A DNA stretch of 64,000 nt from Loxodes magnus (lineage: Eukaryota; Ciliophora; Karyorelictea; Loxodida; Loxodidae), in assembly GCA_946699065.1 (NCBI GenBank), contig CAMPDV010000128.1, positions 496,001-560,000 of the forward strand, read 5' to 3'. Below are positions 10,745-22,691 of this stretch, in pieces; positions within the stretch are counted from its first letter, which is position 1; each line of letters opens with the position of its first letter. Both the position numbers and the translations under genes were made by a program. The notes under the pieces were generated by a model. The model had not been told where the DNA came from, did no database searches, and saw only the letters and a program-made list of their open reading frames with translations.

Positions 10745-12442
10745 ATGGAGCTATTCAAAACAAAAAGTGCAAGTGAAGTTTATTAGATAGGGAAGTAGAA
10801 GCTCCAAGATATGCAGAATGTGTAGTTGCAAATAAAGTACTTTGTAGGAGAGTCATATACTGAAATAAATCAATGGATCGATAAGATGTAGGCTCTTTAC
10901 CAATAAGTGGAGATTATTGAAAATTAGATAGCTAACATTAACTTTGATATTATTGAGGAAGAAATTGAAATACCTTAAGAGGACGTTTCAGTGTATAAAG
11001 AAAACGTTTTTCTTTAAGTACAAAGCTTAGTGGATGAAGGCAAGCTACTAGAAGCTATGGAATTGCTACTTTAGCAGAAGAGTTAAGAGGAAGGTGATGA
11101 TACTATATTCTACTTAATTGACTTTATACAAGAAAATTCTTGCCAAAGGATTTTTAAATTCAGTACAAGTTCCACTTAAATTTCAGATGCTATATCAGCT
11201 TTTTGCTTATTTATCCTTTAGAATGAAATAAAATAGAACACATCCTAGCAAAAATAGTTTCAGTTTAAAGAAATACTTGATAAGTATTTTGATCTTAAAA
11301 ACTAGGGATTTAAGATCCAGGTTTAAAAGTAAACTGATGTACTACAAATCCTTGAGAACTTCTAAGCCTCTTATGATTCCTTCTAAAACGCCTTTATCAA
11401 AAAGTTCTCTCATTACTAGCAAGTTCTTTAGAAGTATAATGTACAGGTATAATTGGATTAACAGATAATTGCTGAGTATGAGAAAAGCTTTTTGAGGTAA
11501 AATGAAGAGCTGATCAAGGAAAGAATTAAGTAATAACTAGAAGTTATCAAAAATGCTAAGATTCTATCAGAACTATTTCATGCTGTGGAGCTTAAAATAA
11601 GTCCATAGTGGATTCAAAAATTCTTTAAAACCTTATGACTTGAAAAGGTAAAATTTCTAATTACTGAAATTCTATATAACAACGACTAATTTCCTTTCAT
11701 TCCTGATATTATAAAAAAATAACGAGAGAAGAGTGAGAAAAAACAGGACTTTTTACAGAGCTCTAATATGCAAATAAGTGAATAAATATCAAAAGCTTTT
11801 AGTTCTTAGCTTGAAGATTTAATTTTACTGATAAATGAAGATAGAAATGAGTTCTAAGGAATAAAATCAGATTTTAGTGAGAAAATATGTGATATCTTAA
11901 ACCAGCAAATTAGCTATGCATTAAACTTACACTAAATTTAAGGTGCAAGTGTAATCTACTGGCTATTTTAAGAAGATTCAAGCTTTAGCAAAATACTCAA
12001 ATCTGTTAACAGCTACCAAAAAATATTTGAAAAGGTAGAAGTTTAACTCAAATAAATGTATAAAGAATGGGTGGAAAAGTTTATTGCTGATAAATAAAAT
12101 TGGAATAGAGTTAGTATTGATTGTGATGATTTTTCCCTTATGCTTTAGTTTGTGCAAATTTCAAATTAATATTTCTCATGGAAAGTTGATCCACTGCTGG
12201 TAAAAGAAATGAAGCAGTAACTAAAATCTGATTTTAAGTACATAAACGAATACAATAAAAATTTGTTCCACAGCGTTGATATATAAGAACTAGACAGAGA
12301 TAACTAACAAGTTAGTTATGCAAATGTAAGTATAAAATAAGAAGACTTATGCAAATAAGTAGAACAGCAAATCCCTAACAAAATGTAGATTCCAGCCAGA
12401 TTTAGCCAATTTTTGATGAGGTAGAAATATTCCTATTTTTGA
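10745..12442 (+). CDS. COG1: Conserved oligomeric Golgi complex subunit 1
   Basis: COG1 is part of lobe A of the COG tether, which captures retrograde vesicles at the Golgi. The N-terminus 'MELFKTKSASEVYQIGKQKL' followed by 'QLQIKYFVGESYTEINQWID' matches the family signature (human 'LFETHGAEEIRGLE', 'LRQMVGERYRDLIEAADTI'). The rest is helical and poorly conserved, as usual for COG subunits. 565 residues, shorter than animal COG1 (about 980), so the C-terminal half may be reduced. One in-frame TGA at codon 298 (11636-11638, '..FFKTL-W-LEKVKF') is read as Trp, with the same frame continuing for another 267 codons to the TGA at 12440-12442. The start was chosen because the family signature begins there; the frame is open further upstream. 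Confidence 0.75.
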
Positions 12443-12808
12443 TACTTTTCTTAAATATTATTCTTAAGCACTAAGCAATAAACATTTACTTATAATCATC
12501 TCTAACAAGCAAAGGCATAATTTAGTGATTGTAACTATTACTTTTATCTCATAGCTCTGTATAAGAAATAAATATTAAAGCAATTAAATAATAAACCTTT
12601 TATATATTTTTGTAGTTTTGGTATAATATTAGCAAACTATCAAAATAGATATTTTATCTTACTTATATAATAATTTAATTAATAGGAATCTTATTTAATA
12701 CAAAGTGCTAATAATAAAGCTTGATATGAATGATAGTTAGAAATCATTTACGTTGGGATAAATTTGGAAATTGTAGATTAAAGACTAATTTAAATTTTAT
12801 TTCTTAAA
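12443..12808. other. Short intergenic spacer
   Basis: 366 bp between COG1 and the porphobilinogen deaminase gene on the same strand. AT-rich, with no gene seen; it should contain the COG1 3' end and the next promoter. Confidence 0.5.
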
Positions 12809-13899
12809 ATGTAAAAAAGGAATATAAGAATTGCCACCAGAACTAGTCCATTAGCTCTAGCTTAAACTAGAGAAGTAATATTTATTATTGCTTTAGGTAA
12901 TCTAAATGTTAGAAAAGGTTGGAATTCCAATTTCCTAAATCACTATTGTTGATTATTAAACTACAGGTGATAAAAATTTGAGTGATCCTTTGTATAAAAT
13001 GTAAGGATAGGGGGCTTTTGTTAGATAGTTAGAAATTGCTTTGCTAGAAAATGTTGCTGATATAGCAATTCATAGTCTCAAAGATATGCCTACTTAGTAA
13101 GTAGAAGGTTTAACAATAGGATGTGTTCCTAAAATGTAATTCTTTATTCAGGGAATGGCCTAGAAATGATGCTCTAGTTATAAATCCTGCTTTAGGAGCA
13201 AAAAGTATGGCTGAAATTTCTAACAACTCAGTTTTAGGAACATCATCACTTCGCAGAATTTCTTGTCTAAAGTATAAATTCCCAGAGAAATAGTTTCAAT
13301 TTGAAAATATAAGAGGAAATATTGACACTCGATTAAGAAAAGTTGGTTTTGTTAAAGCTTTGGGTTTTAAGCAAAGTTCAGAAAATGAGTAAACGCATTA
13401 TGATGCTATAATATTAGCTGCGGCTGGTATGTATAGACTAGGATTCTAGGATTTTGTAAGTGAGCTATTAGATGAAAAGGTTTATTTACATGCTCCAGGT
13501 TAAGCTGCTTTGGGTATTTAATGCCGATCAAATGATGAAGAAATATTGCAAATTTTATAAAAATTAAATGATTCGGAATCTAGAAGTAGGGTTGAAAGCG
13601 AACGAACTTTGATGCACTTATTAGAAGGTGGCTGCACACTTCCAATAGGAGTAACTACATTTTAGGAAAATTAATAATGAACACTCAAAACCTGCGTATG
13701 ATGGAATGCAATTATGGTATAAGACTAAATAAGTTGCAATAATATTGAAGATCTAGTAGAACAAGCAAAAGTTCTAGCAGAAAGAATGAAGAATAATGGA
13801 GTGCAAGAAATCATTAAGAGCATAAAATCAGCTAATTAATTTTTAATTTAAAAATCTAAAATTTTTTATCACATTATCCTTTATATTTTCTCAGTATGA
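12809..13899 (+). CDS. HMBS: Porphobilinogen deaminase (hydroxymethylbilane synthase)
   Basis: Polymerises four porphobilinogens into hydroxymethylbilane in haem synthesis. Three exons joined across two 16-nt introns (12897-12912, 13136-13151) give 352 residues. Motifs: 'IRIATRTSPLALAQT' at the N-terminus, 'VDYQTTGDKNL', 'DIAIHSLKDMPT' with the catalytic Asp, 'NDALVINP', 'FENIRGNIDTRLRKV', and 'LLEGGCTLPIG' with the Cys that carries the dipyrromethane cofactor. Two in-frame TGA (13678, 13699) fall in the C-terminal domain; the second, in '..LKTCVWW', aligns with the Trp of the family's 'LTGGVWSLDG'. The frame runs 20 codons past 'IKSAN' to the first TGA stop, so the tail is a little long. No obvious organelle presequence. 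Confidence 0.9.
12897..12912 (+). other. 16-nt intron, HMBS intron 1
   Basis: GTAATCTAAATGTTAG. Removing it joins '..FIIAL' to 'EKVGIPISQITIVDY' in frame; retained, the frame is lost. Confidence 0.85.
13136..13151 (+). other. 16-nt intron, HMBS intron 2
   Basis: GTAATTCTTTATTCAG. Splicing gives 'VPKMEWPRNDALVINP', the family's conserved segment before the cofactor domain. Confidence 0.9.
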
Positions 13900-16328
13900 T
13901 TTGGAGCTAAAATATCTAAGAAACTACAATATCTGAGCCAAATAAGTATATCCTTCTTTATTTTTATTAAATATTTAAGATAAAATTTAAATAGCTTTAC
14001 TTATAAAGTTCATAACTAATGCTAATTTAGATTATTCTAAATTAAATCTCTCTTAAAAAAAATAAATATTATTTGATTTTTTAATTATAATCCTTCCTAT
14101 AATCTAACAAACAGAAGGTGAGAACAAAATTTAATCTAAGCACTTTTATACCTTTTAACAATTTTACCTCAGATATCATAAATAATATAATTCCTTATTC
14201 ACATATTAAGATGCAACTCTTTTAAAATAAGTCTCATGAATTATCTTTGCATAATGCTATTTAAAAGCTTTTCAGACAGTTTGCTTCTAATATTATTAAT
14301 CATAATAAAGGATTATTCTTAATAAAAGGAGTTAATTTTGTTGTTTGCTATTATAATTTTAGACTATTTATAATATTTATTTGCTTGTCTTTTTAAATCT
14401 GGCTAACAAGCTTGATATTCATTATATTATGATTATAAAATTGGACTTTAGACTCCAGTTTTACTAAAAAGGTTATATTTAGCATAAAGCACTTTTCTTT
14501 ATAAAATAGCTTGAAATAAATAAACTTATTACCAAATGAAGAATAGAGCTTTGAAAAAAGCTTAGAATTAGAAAATATAGAATTTGTAGCTTTCTAAAGG
14601 AATATGCAAAAGTTTTATTAAATTGCTAGGTATTCTAAACTCTTATATTTCCTTAATTATTACAGCTATGAATCTAAAATCATAAGATTTAGAAAATGAA
14701 TTTTAGTTTTATTAGCAAAATAAGAAAAGAAGCTTTAAAATCCTTTAAACCTTTAATTAAAAGTTCTCCATGGCTTATAGCTAGTTTGGAGATATTGATA
14801 ATGATTATAGATACTTTTAATTAAATTACAAACTTCTTAGTTACTTAAGATAATAATTAATTCTAAGCAGTTTAATAAAAATGGTTCTAAATATAAGCTA
14901 GATAAGTGTATTTAATGAGAAGGTATCTTTTTATATAATATTAAGAACTATAAAGCTGGATATTAGAGTAAATTAAGGCTTATCTATAGAATATAATATA
15001 ATTAAATTATTTAGATGACAGGGAGCTAGGTAATAAGTATATACTTCTACTATCAATTAAATTCCATACTAATGGATTAAACTCTATTTTTATTTGTCTA
15101 ATACAAGTATGCTAAATAATTAAAAGCATATTTACAAGGATAAATAATAATACTTCATTAAGCAAAAAATATCTTAATTATAAGAAAAATAATGCTTGAT
15201 ATTAAAAGGAAATAAAGCTATTCTAAAAAGGATATTAATTTAAGCAAATATTTAAAAAATTACTTAGTCTTATAAATATAGTACTGAATAATACATCTAT
15301 TGCATTTATTAGAATTTATAGACATTAAAGTATGATAATACAACTTTTTCATTAATATAATTTTAATGTCTTTTTATTTCATTATCTTCAGTTTTTTATA
15401 AATCAAAGTGGGTTCATGTTACTCAGGGTAAGTATATGATAAAGCTTATAAGACGAAAGTGGGTTATAATGCTAGAAATCCAGATAGCATGCTTCTAGAT
15501 TAAGGAAATTAAAATGATTCTGAAGCAGAAATTAAAATCCTAAGTATAGTTTTAGATTTCATAAAAAGAATGTCTTAATGCGCAGATATTGGCAATAAAC
15601 TTAGCATTAAAAAAGAAAGATATGGTAGTTTATAATGCTTCGCAAGTTATAAAATTATTCTAAAACTAATAAAAATAGTTGAAAGCTTGCTTATAAATAG
15701 TACTCAAAAGCATAACTTCTAACAGAACTGAAGAATTTGACTAAAATATGCAGAATATATGTTATTAATTTCTTAAGTGAATAAATTTTCATGAACTCCT
15801 AATTTATATAGGATTATTTGAAAATAATAGATAATATAAAGGGAAAAAACGGATAATTTTTCGATTTTGAATTTATACTTGAAATTTAAATTTTAGAAGT
15901 TTTTTAAGATACAATAGATGACTAAGATAAAAAGCTCAAATAATGAAACTAGACGATTTATTTTCATAGGATCAGAAATAAAGATATTTCAGCAGCAATA
16001 AAATTTCCAAAAAAGGTTATAAAACCTCTGATACTCGAATTTTGAGATAAAAAAATAAAAAATAGAATTATTGGCATAATCTTTATGGTAAAAAAATTAG
16101 AAATGATAAAGAGAAAATAGTAAAATATTATGATGAAATATAAAACTATATAAATATAATAAATTAATTTAATTAAATTAACGTGAAACCACCATTGTTT
16201 GGTTCGCCACGAAAAAATAAAGAAACAAAATTTATTTATTAATAATAGGCTAAAAATTTTTCTAGCTTCATCTGGTCTCTTTGTTTCTTGTCTTCTTCTC
16301 TCCTTTTTATAATCAAAATTAATTACCT
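13900..16328. other. Long intergenic region
   Basis: About 2.4 kb, very AT-rich. A tract at 15380-15960 is slightly richer in codon-like structure, but I could not connect it to any family. Nothing else seen. Confidence 0.4.
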
Positions 16329-16706
16329 TCACTCTTCAAATTCTTGTAATTCTTCCAAAGGCTGGAGTTAAAAGGAGTTAGAGAACATTCCAATATTAGT
16401 GTCAAATGACTCAATTAGGCTATCTCTCCTAAGTAATAATTATTTTAGTCTCAGCCAATGTCTTTGCTGTTTTCTATTTCCTGATCAGAATAGTGACATG
16501 TAGAATCAGGATAACTCTGAGATCTGGATTTCGATACTCTCTAATCGACCTCTCGTACCGATATAGAGGACCCTCAAGCAAGTAAGGCTTATCAAACAAT
16601 GGGCCCGTCCTTACTTGTTTTTGGTGGTATCTATTGCAAGAGTACTTGCCATGCAGATATGACTGCTCCGGATTACCTACTCGGTCGACTAGAAACAAGA
16701 ATTCAT
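16329..16706 (-). CDS. Small unknown protein with three micro-introns
   Basis: This block is clearly richer in G+C than its surroundings. The frame changes three times, and each change can be resolved by a short GT...AG segment: 16663-16676 (14 nt), 16524-16537 (14 nt), 16481-16497 (17 nt). Spliced, it gives 110 residues from ATG 16706 to TGA 16329, exactly in frame: 'MNSCFQSTEQSYLHGKYSCN' onward, '..GPLFDKPYLLEGPLYRYE', then a basic helix 'NRKQQRHWLRLKQLLLRRD' and an acidic end 'PLEELQEFEE'. I do not recognise the family. The first and second introns are less certain than the third, because the unspliced frame is also open there. A structural RNA was considered, since part of it ('GGTACGAGAGG') faintly recalls rRNA. 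Confidence 0.5.
16481..16497 (-). other. 17-nt putative intron 3
   Basis: GTCACTATTCTGATCAG on the minus strand. Its removal leads into the clearly protein-like 3' exon. Confidence 0.5.
16524..16537 (-). other. 14-nt putative intron 2
   Basis: GTATCGAAATCCAG on the minus strand, joining '..YERSIRE' to 'SQSYPDST'. Confidence 0.4.
16663..16676 (-). other. 14-nt putative intron 1
   Basis: GTAATCCGGAGCAG on the minus strand. Its removal links the only nearby ATG to the main frame of the small gene. Confidence 0.45.
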
Positions 16707-17359
16707 TTTAAAAATGAATATATAATAAGTAAAACTATCAAAATACAAGATTTAAGATGAACTTAGATTATTTAACATTTTCTAAATAGAAATCCCTTAT
16801 TCTAATGTCTATAGTTTGCCTCTCCATTCATTAATATATCAAGCAATACGCAATTGAACCTTTGTTTATTATTATATGAATATGAAAGAAGATAAATTAA
16901 TGGAATTTATTATTTTTTAAGATTAATAATAGAAAAGTAAGAAAATGAATAGATAAGATAATTGAAATAGATAATAGATCAATAACAGATAATTTAAATT
17001 TTATTTTAGATTATGTCAAATTCAGATTGATGAAAATTCTAACAAATCTTTATGTGAGAATGCATCATGAAAGAAATAGATTATCCGCGAATTTAATAAC
17101 TATTAGAAAACTATAAACAGAATTAAGAAAAAAAGTATAATTTGAAATGATAAGTAAAAATATATCTTGATAAATAAGAAAAAATATTAAAAAATGGAAA
17201 TTTTGTGGTATAACTGGATTTAAGGAAAAATTATAAGATTATAAATTAAAAAAATAAAAATAGCTTAAAGATTAGTTGGCTTTATCTTAAAAAAGCAATT
17301 ATACTAAACTAAAATGTAAGGAGATAAAACCTAGATAGTGATAAAATTTATTCTCGAAT

Positions 17360-18300
17360 AACTAGTAAAGATTTTCTTGAACCTATGAAATTTTACATTC
17401 TATTCGATGTTTTAGCAACCTAGAAATCTAGTAATTTATGGTAAATCTGGCAGCGGAAAATCTACATTTGCTTATAAGATTTTTAATTTAATGATTTGGG
17501 TGAAAGTTATGTTCCATTTCTTATAGATTTAAGTGATGAGAAGGCAGATTTTCCAATTTAAATATATATAAAAGATAAGAATTTTGATTAAGAAATAAAA
17601 GAAATTGATGATAGCTAAGTAATTTTTATCTTGGATGGATAAGATCAAATACAAAACTAAAATTCTTATTAGGAAGCATTTTCAATTTATATTCTTAAAT
17701 AAAAATAATCATAACATCTAGAACTTAGAAAGGGATTTAGAATTATTATCAAAGTAATTTTATACATTAGTTTAACTATAAAAAAGAAGAAAAGCACCTA
17801 AAAATTGTAGAGATTGAGCCTCTTGATAATTAAATAATTATAGACTACATAAAATGAGACCCAGATAGTATGTTTGAGATAAAAAATAGAATAAAAATAA
17901 ACTGCTATAGATAAAAGCATCTAATAGTAAATTAAAGGAGCTAATGAAAAACCTTACTATGTCAGATAATAGAAGATAATTCGATAATCGGCAGTCAAAA
18001 TTGAAAATAATTGAAAGTTATTTAGATTTATTTAGCTTTTATTAATAAAATGTTATAGTAAAACTAAAATTTAGATGAAGAGATAATAATATCTTGAATA
18101 AAAATTTTAAAAATATACAGTATTTGCTTTAAAATGTGATAATTATATTACAAATATTTTAGATAGCATGCAAAAATATAGAACTATAAAAATTGAATTC
18201 AATAAGCAGGATTTGGATTAAGTTTTTAATTAATTGAAAAAATATTTAAATATGAAGCAAATCTTTTAAAAAATGCTCCCTTCTAGCCTAAAAATCAAAG
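17360..18300 (+). pseudogene. Broken NACHT-type P-loop NTPase
   Basis: NACHT (STAND) ATPases are signalling switches in innate immunity and cell-death systems. Visible here: Walker A in 'NLVIYGKSGSGKSTFAYKIF' (17425-17485), then 'GESYVPFLIDLSDEKADFP', Walker B in the NACHT style 'VIFILDGQDQIQ' (about 17610-17655), sensor-like 'IIITSRTQKG' (17702-17735) and 'IVEIEPLDNQIIIDYI' near 17810, all in the order and spacing of the family. The frame shifts twice (near 17490 and 17690) without a GT...AG segment that would explain it, so I call it a pseudogene. A weaker helical tract ('EFNKQDLDQVFNQLKKYLNM') continues to about 18300. The start is not identified. Confidence 0.65.
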
Positions 18301-19742
18301 AAGGACGGAATAAATATGAAAGTGGAAACTGAAAAGTATTGTTTAATTTTTTAATGCATTAAAGTATTTAAATAGATCTTTACTCAAATATCTAGTCAAT
18401 TAATCTTTCTGTGGAGACGTTAAACTTAATAAAATTAACTTTAAAAATATCCTATTTTCAGTTAAAGTCAAGTTATAAATTTCTGCGTTAGCTTAATTCA
18501 AACTTAAAAGAGTAATCAAAGAGATTAATTAGTTAAAGATTTGTTTTAGTAAATAAATTAAAATTAAAGTTCTAATGAAGTTAGATAAGGAATAACTTGT
18601 AGAGATCATTATAGACTACACCGATAAAGTAGAGAATTTTGAACAAATTTAATTCTTATTGTGAATGTTGCTTGAGAGCAAATATTTCGATTTATCTTAA
18701 AATTCTTAACATTTACTCTTATATTTCATTTTAATTTTACTTATATATTAATTTTTTGTATTTAAGCTTTAGAAAATAAAAAAAAATTTAATTCTATTTA
18801 GCCAAAACTATGCTTAGTATCTAAGTTTTATCTAATCACAGACTATACTAGATAAATATAATGAGATAGACAAAAATTTCATACAAATTAATGCTAATGA
18901 ATCAAAATCAGTTAATTAATTAACTTTTATTTTTCGCTATTCAATTTTACTATTTATTAAAGTGCCTTTTCAATTATTTGGTATCAGCTTACTCTAAGAT
19001 ATTTAGCAATCACTTTAGCAATTTTGAAAGAATATTTTAAATATTAAATTAAGATTCTTATAGATGCTCATAGTCTAAATACTTTAACTAACTTTTATTT
19101 TTTCTGTCTTATTAGATAAGAATAAAAATCAGCATTATGTAAAAAACATTTTCCATCTTTGTAATTCTATAAACTCAAAGATCTAATTATTCTTTCTTAA
19201 ATGAATCTATAATAACAATTAAATAAACTTAAATTTATTTTACAGACATATACTACTAAAAACCTAACTTATGAACTTTTACCACACAAGGTAATTAAAA
19301 GAATTAGCTTTGCACTTATGAGAAATATTTTTTTATTTAATAAAGGTAATTTTTTTAATTAAAATAGCTTATAAGATAAACTAGCTTATTTTTATAATTT
19401 ATAATGACTAACTAGATATTTTTTAATTTAGTTTATTTCTATTTTGATTATTGCTAAATTTATTAGTATTATATAGTTTAGCTATTTATATATTATTTTG
19501 CTATTGATATTTCTATTTATTGCTAAGTTTATCACCAAGTCACTCTTTAATTAAAATAACTTTAATTGTAGTTTTTCATATGTTTAATATTAACTATTAA
19601 GCGGCTATATTTTCAAATGTTTGCTTAATACGGTTTTTAATAAGTTAGTAAGACTTATAAATAATAACCTAATAGCTAAGTAATAGACTGCATAATTAGA
19701 TGGAAGTTTATTAATTAATTAGATTTAATTGTTAAATTTATA
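18301..19742. other. Region between NACHT relic and helicase
   Basis: Open tracts continue to about 18660 and may be further remains of the NACHT gene; the last kilobase is very AT-rich with no gene seen. Both neighbours converge here, so 3' ends of two transcripts are expected. Confidence 0.4.
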
Positions 19743-22691
19743 TCAAATTAAAGGCCACTTGGTTAGGTCTCCAAAACTACTTATCTGATCCTTTAAGAAA
19801 TCACTTTATTATTGCCATTGCTCACATAAGCTTTTCAAGGTAAAAATGTTTTTGCTTTGCAAGATTTTTAATAGTTCTAGAATTTTAAACTGGTAAGCTC
19901 CTGAACTCTTTGATATTATAACTTTAGGTTATATTTTATATTTATTTTCCTTGAAAATCTATCCTTCTCCTTAGCCAGTAATCTCCCCTGTCAGCAAGAA
20001 ATAAGCAAAATAGCGGTATAAATTCTCACATATAGGAAATTTAATGATCTATTTATCAAGTTACCAAAAGTCTCTAAATTTAGGTTGAACATAGCAATAA
20101 ATAACATCATTAGCTTTATCATAGTAAGGACTTGGATCTTATAAAGCTTCTGAAAATGTTATCAAATTCCCTCCTACTTCACACAACATCTTCTAATTAA
20201 CCTCTGTGTTTAGTCTTATATATTATCTGTTTTTTCCTCTATAAACTTCGCAAGTGCATATCCAATCGCAAGGATGTTTATATAGAACTGATTTAGGATG
20301 AATAAATATAATATCGTTAGTTGCTAAGTATTTGAAAGGAGTGTATTTGGAATTTTACTAAAGCATCCCTAAGTTTTCATCATCTTCCTTCCTGCATAAC
20401 TTGTCAATATAGCATGATATGATTAACTTTTAAATTAGCTGCTTTTTTTCTTTGCTCAAGCTCTTAATAATAATAAGATCTACATCACAGTCTATACTCT
20501 TCTTAAGCATTTTGATAAGCTAATTTTATAAGGAAATGCATTCTTTATGAAGCTTATTCTCTTAGACTATTTCATTAAAGTTCTAATCTTTAATAGCTTT
20601 GAATAGGCAAAATAAGTCTGATTTATGAACCTTTTTCTTAAAGTGAAGAATTTCATCCCAAAGTTCAGGGAAAGAAAGTCATGAAGATAATAGAATAGAC
20701 TCATTCAGTATCTTATAATTAATCCCTAATACTAGCATTTTAGCTATTCTAGGATCTAGTGGCAAGCTGCTGCATTACTTTCCTAAAGCAGTGCACTCAT
20801 ACATATCCCCTTAGCCCGTTTTTTTCACTAAACCCAACTCAAACAAACTTAAAAATCCGCTCTAGAGCGCTTCATTATCAGGTTTTGTCAAAAATTAGAA
20901 ATTATAAATATTGGGAATTCCAAGAGCTTTAAGGGTAAGTATAATTTAATCAAGTGGAAGTCTTAAAATTTCAGGCTTTCTAAACTTCTCGAAATTACCA
21001 AAACTTGCTTGTGAGTAAATACGATAACACTGTCCTGGAGCAGTACGACCTGCTCTACCTGCTCTTTACTCAGCTGAGGCTTAAGATATATGCTAGATTT
21101 AGAAACTTTAAATTTTTCCTCTTCCTTCGAAAACTCTAACTTTTTCTAATCCTGTATCTACTACATATTTGATTCCTGGAATAGTTAGTGAAGTTTCAGC
21201 TATGTTAGTAGTGACAACAATGAGTCTTTTGTTAGGCTTAATTTTCTTAAATATAGATTATTGCTTTTAGGGAGATAACTAGGAGTATAAAGGTTTGACT
21301 GAAACATCATCAAACTTTTCCTTTAATTCCTTGCAAAACATAATAATTTCTTCCTTTCCTGTTAGGAATACTAATATCCCTCCTTCATTTAACTATTAAT
21401 GTATTTTACATGTTTTCTTGAATGCTGCTTCATAGTATTTGTCGAACATAGAGGTTTTACTATGATGTACTGTAACTGGAAATTATCTAGAAGGAACATG
21501 CACACTTGGTGCATTTAGAAACTTAAAGTCGTCTAATCTTAAAGTAGCTGACATAATAATAATTCTAAGGGGTCTGAGTTATCTTATCTTAAGCAAAATT
21601 CCTATCAATAGATCTGAGTGTAATGTTCGTTCATGTGCTTCATCAATAATAATGACTGAATACTTTTAGAGCATAAAGTCACTTGATATTTCCTTTAGTA
21701 AAATACCATCTGTCATAAACTTAACTAGCGTATTTTCAGATTCATGGCTTTTCTGAAACCTTACTTGATATCCTATTTTATCTCCTACTTTTCCTCCTAT
21801 TTCATTTGCAACTCTTTTTGCTAAAGAAACAGCAGCTACTCTTCTTGGTTATGTGACACCTATTTTATATTACCCTTATTTAGCAAAACCAGCTTCAAGT
21901 AAAAATTAAGGAACTTAAGTACTTTTACCACATCCTGTTTCTCCACTTATGAGGCATACTCCATTATTAATAACCATACTAGAAATTTCAGACTCGAAGA
22001 AGATTATTGGTAACTCTGATCTTTCTTGTTAGATCAAGTAAGGCCTCTGTAATTGAGATCTGTTTTCTTTTAGAATTTCAGGTGTTAGGTTGAAATACTC
22101 AGGAAGAGTTTTTTCGGTAATCAAAGGAATTTCTTTTTCTTATAAATCATCTTCTATAACATTCTCAAGTTACTGTCTCTTTTTCTTCTTCTACGTAACT
22201 AGTTCGTTTTTCTAGACACTCTCCTCGTTATTATTTGGATTCATTAGACTTTCCAAGAACTTCTTAGTGTCTCTTATCCATTTACCGTCTTCAACTATTT
22301 AAGATTATTCCTTAAAAAAGCTTCGAGGCTGTTGCGTCTATTGAGTCTTAAGTTAAGATTTTGTAGTTTATTAGTTTGATTGAATATCTTCATCTGAAAA
22401 GGGAGATAACTCATCTTCGCTTTCTTATGTTTTGGTATTTTCTTATGGATTTTCTGGATTCTAGTTAATATTAGTTTTGAGCTCTAATTTCTTATTTCTC
22501 TCTTTGCTGCTTTCTTTCATTCCAATTCTTCCAGACTATTTCAAAATAGCAGCAACTTCAGGCTTAAGTTAGTTCTACTGTAGTTCTTTATAAAGATCCT
22601 CTCTTCTTCTAATTTTCTCCTTCTTTAGTTAAATTTATCTCAACTTTCTTTCCTTTTCCTTGGCCTATTTTTTGCTGATAGTTTTTTGCAT
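19743..22691 (-). CDS. DHX37: DEAH-box RNA helicase, DHX37/Dhr1 type
   Basis: DHX37/Dhr1 removes U3 snoRNA from pre-18S rRNA during small-subunit assembly in the nucleolus. 982 residues in one intronless frame. The N-terminus is basic and charged ('[20 protein letters not shown]', '[19 protein letters not shown]'), as in DHX37. Motifs in order: '[20 protein letters not shown]' (Walker A), '[16 protein letters not shown]', '[19 protein letters not shown]' (DEAH), '[10 protein letters not shown]' (SAT), '[20 protein letters not shown]', '[20 protein letters not shown]' (motif VI). The C-terminal segment '[12 protein letters not shown]' with '[17 protein letters not shown]' resembles the DHX37-specific end. 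One sense TGA in 'LLSSWLSFPELW'. Assignment to DHX37 rather than another DHX rests on the N- and C-terminal features. A decayed copy lies at 240-960. Confidence 0.85.

Noticed and set aside
11636-11638. COG1 as a pseudogene or selenoprotein because of the in-frame TGA
   Set aside because: The frame continues for 267 codons, other genes show TGA at conserved Trp sites, and no Sec context is visible.
16474-16698. Mitochondrial or nuclear rRNA fragment in the GC-rich island ('GGTACGAGAGG')
   Set aside because: Only about 11 bases resemble the sarcin-ricin loop; neighbouring helices do not match, while coding with micro-introns gives an exact frame.
21061-21130. An intron in the helicase before motif VI
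   Set aside because: An apparent frame change came from miscounting a T-run; counted correctly the frame is continuous ('GKIQSFQIQHISQASAEQ').
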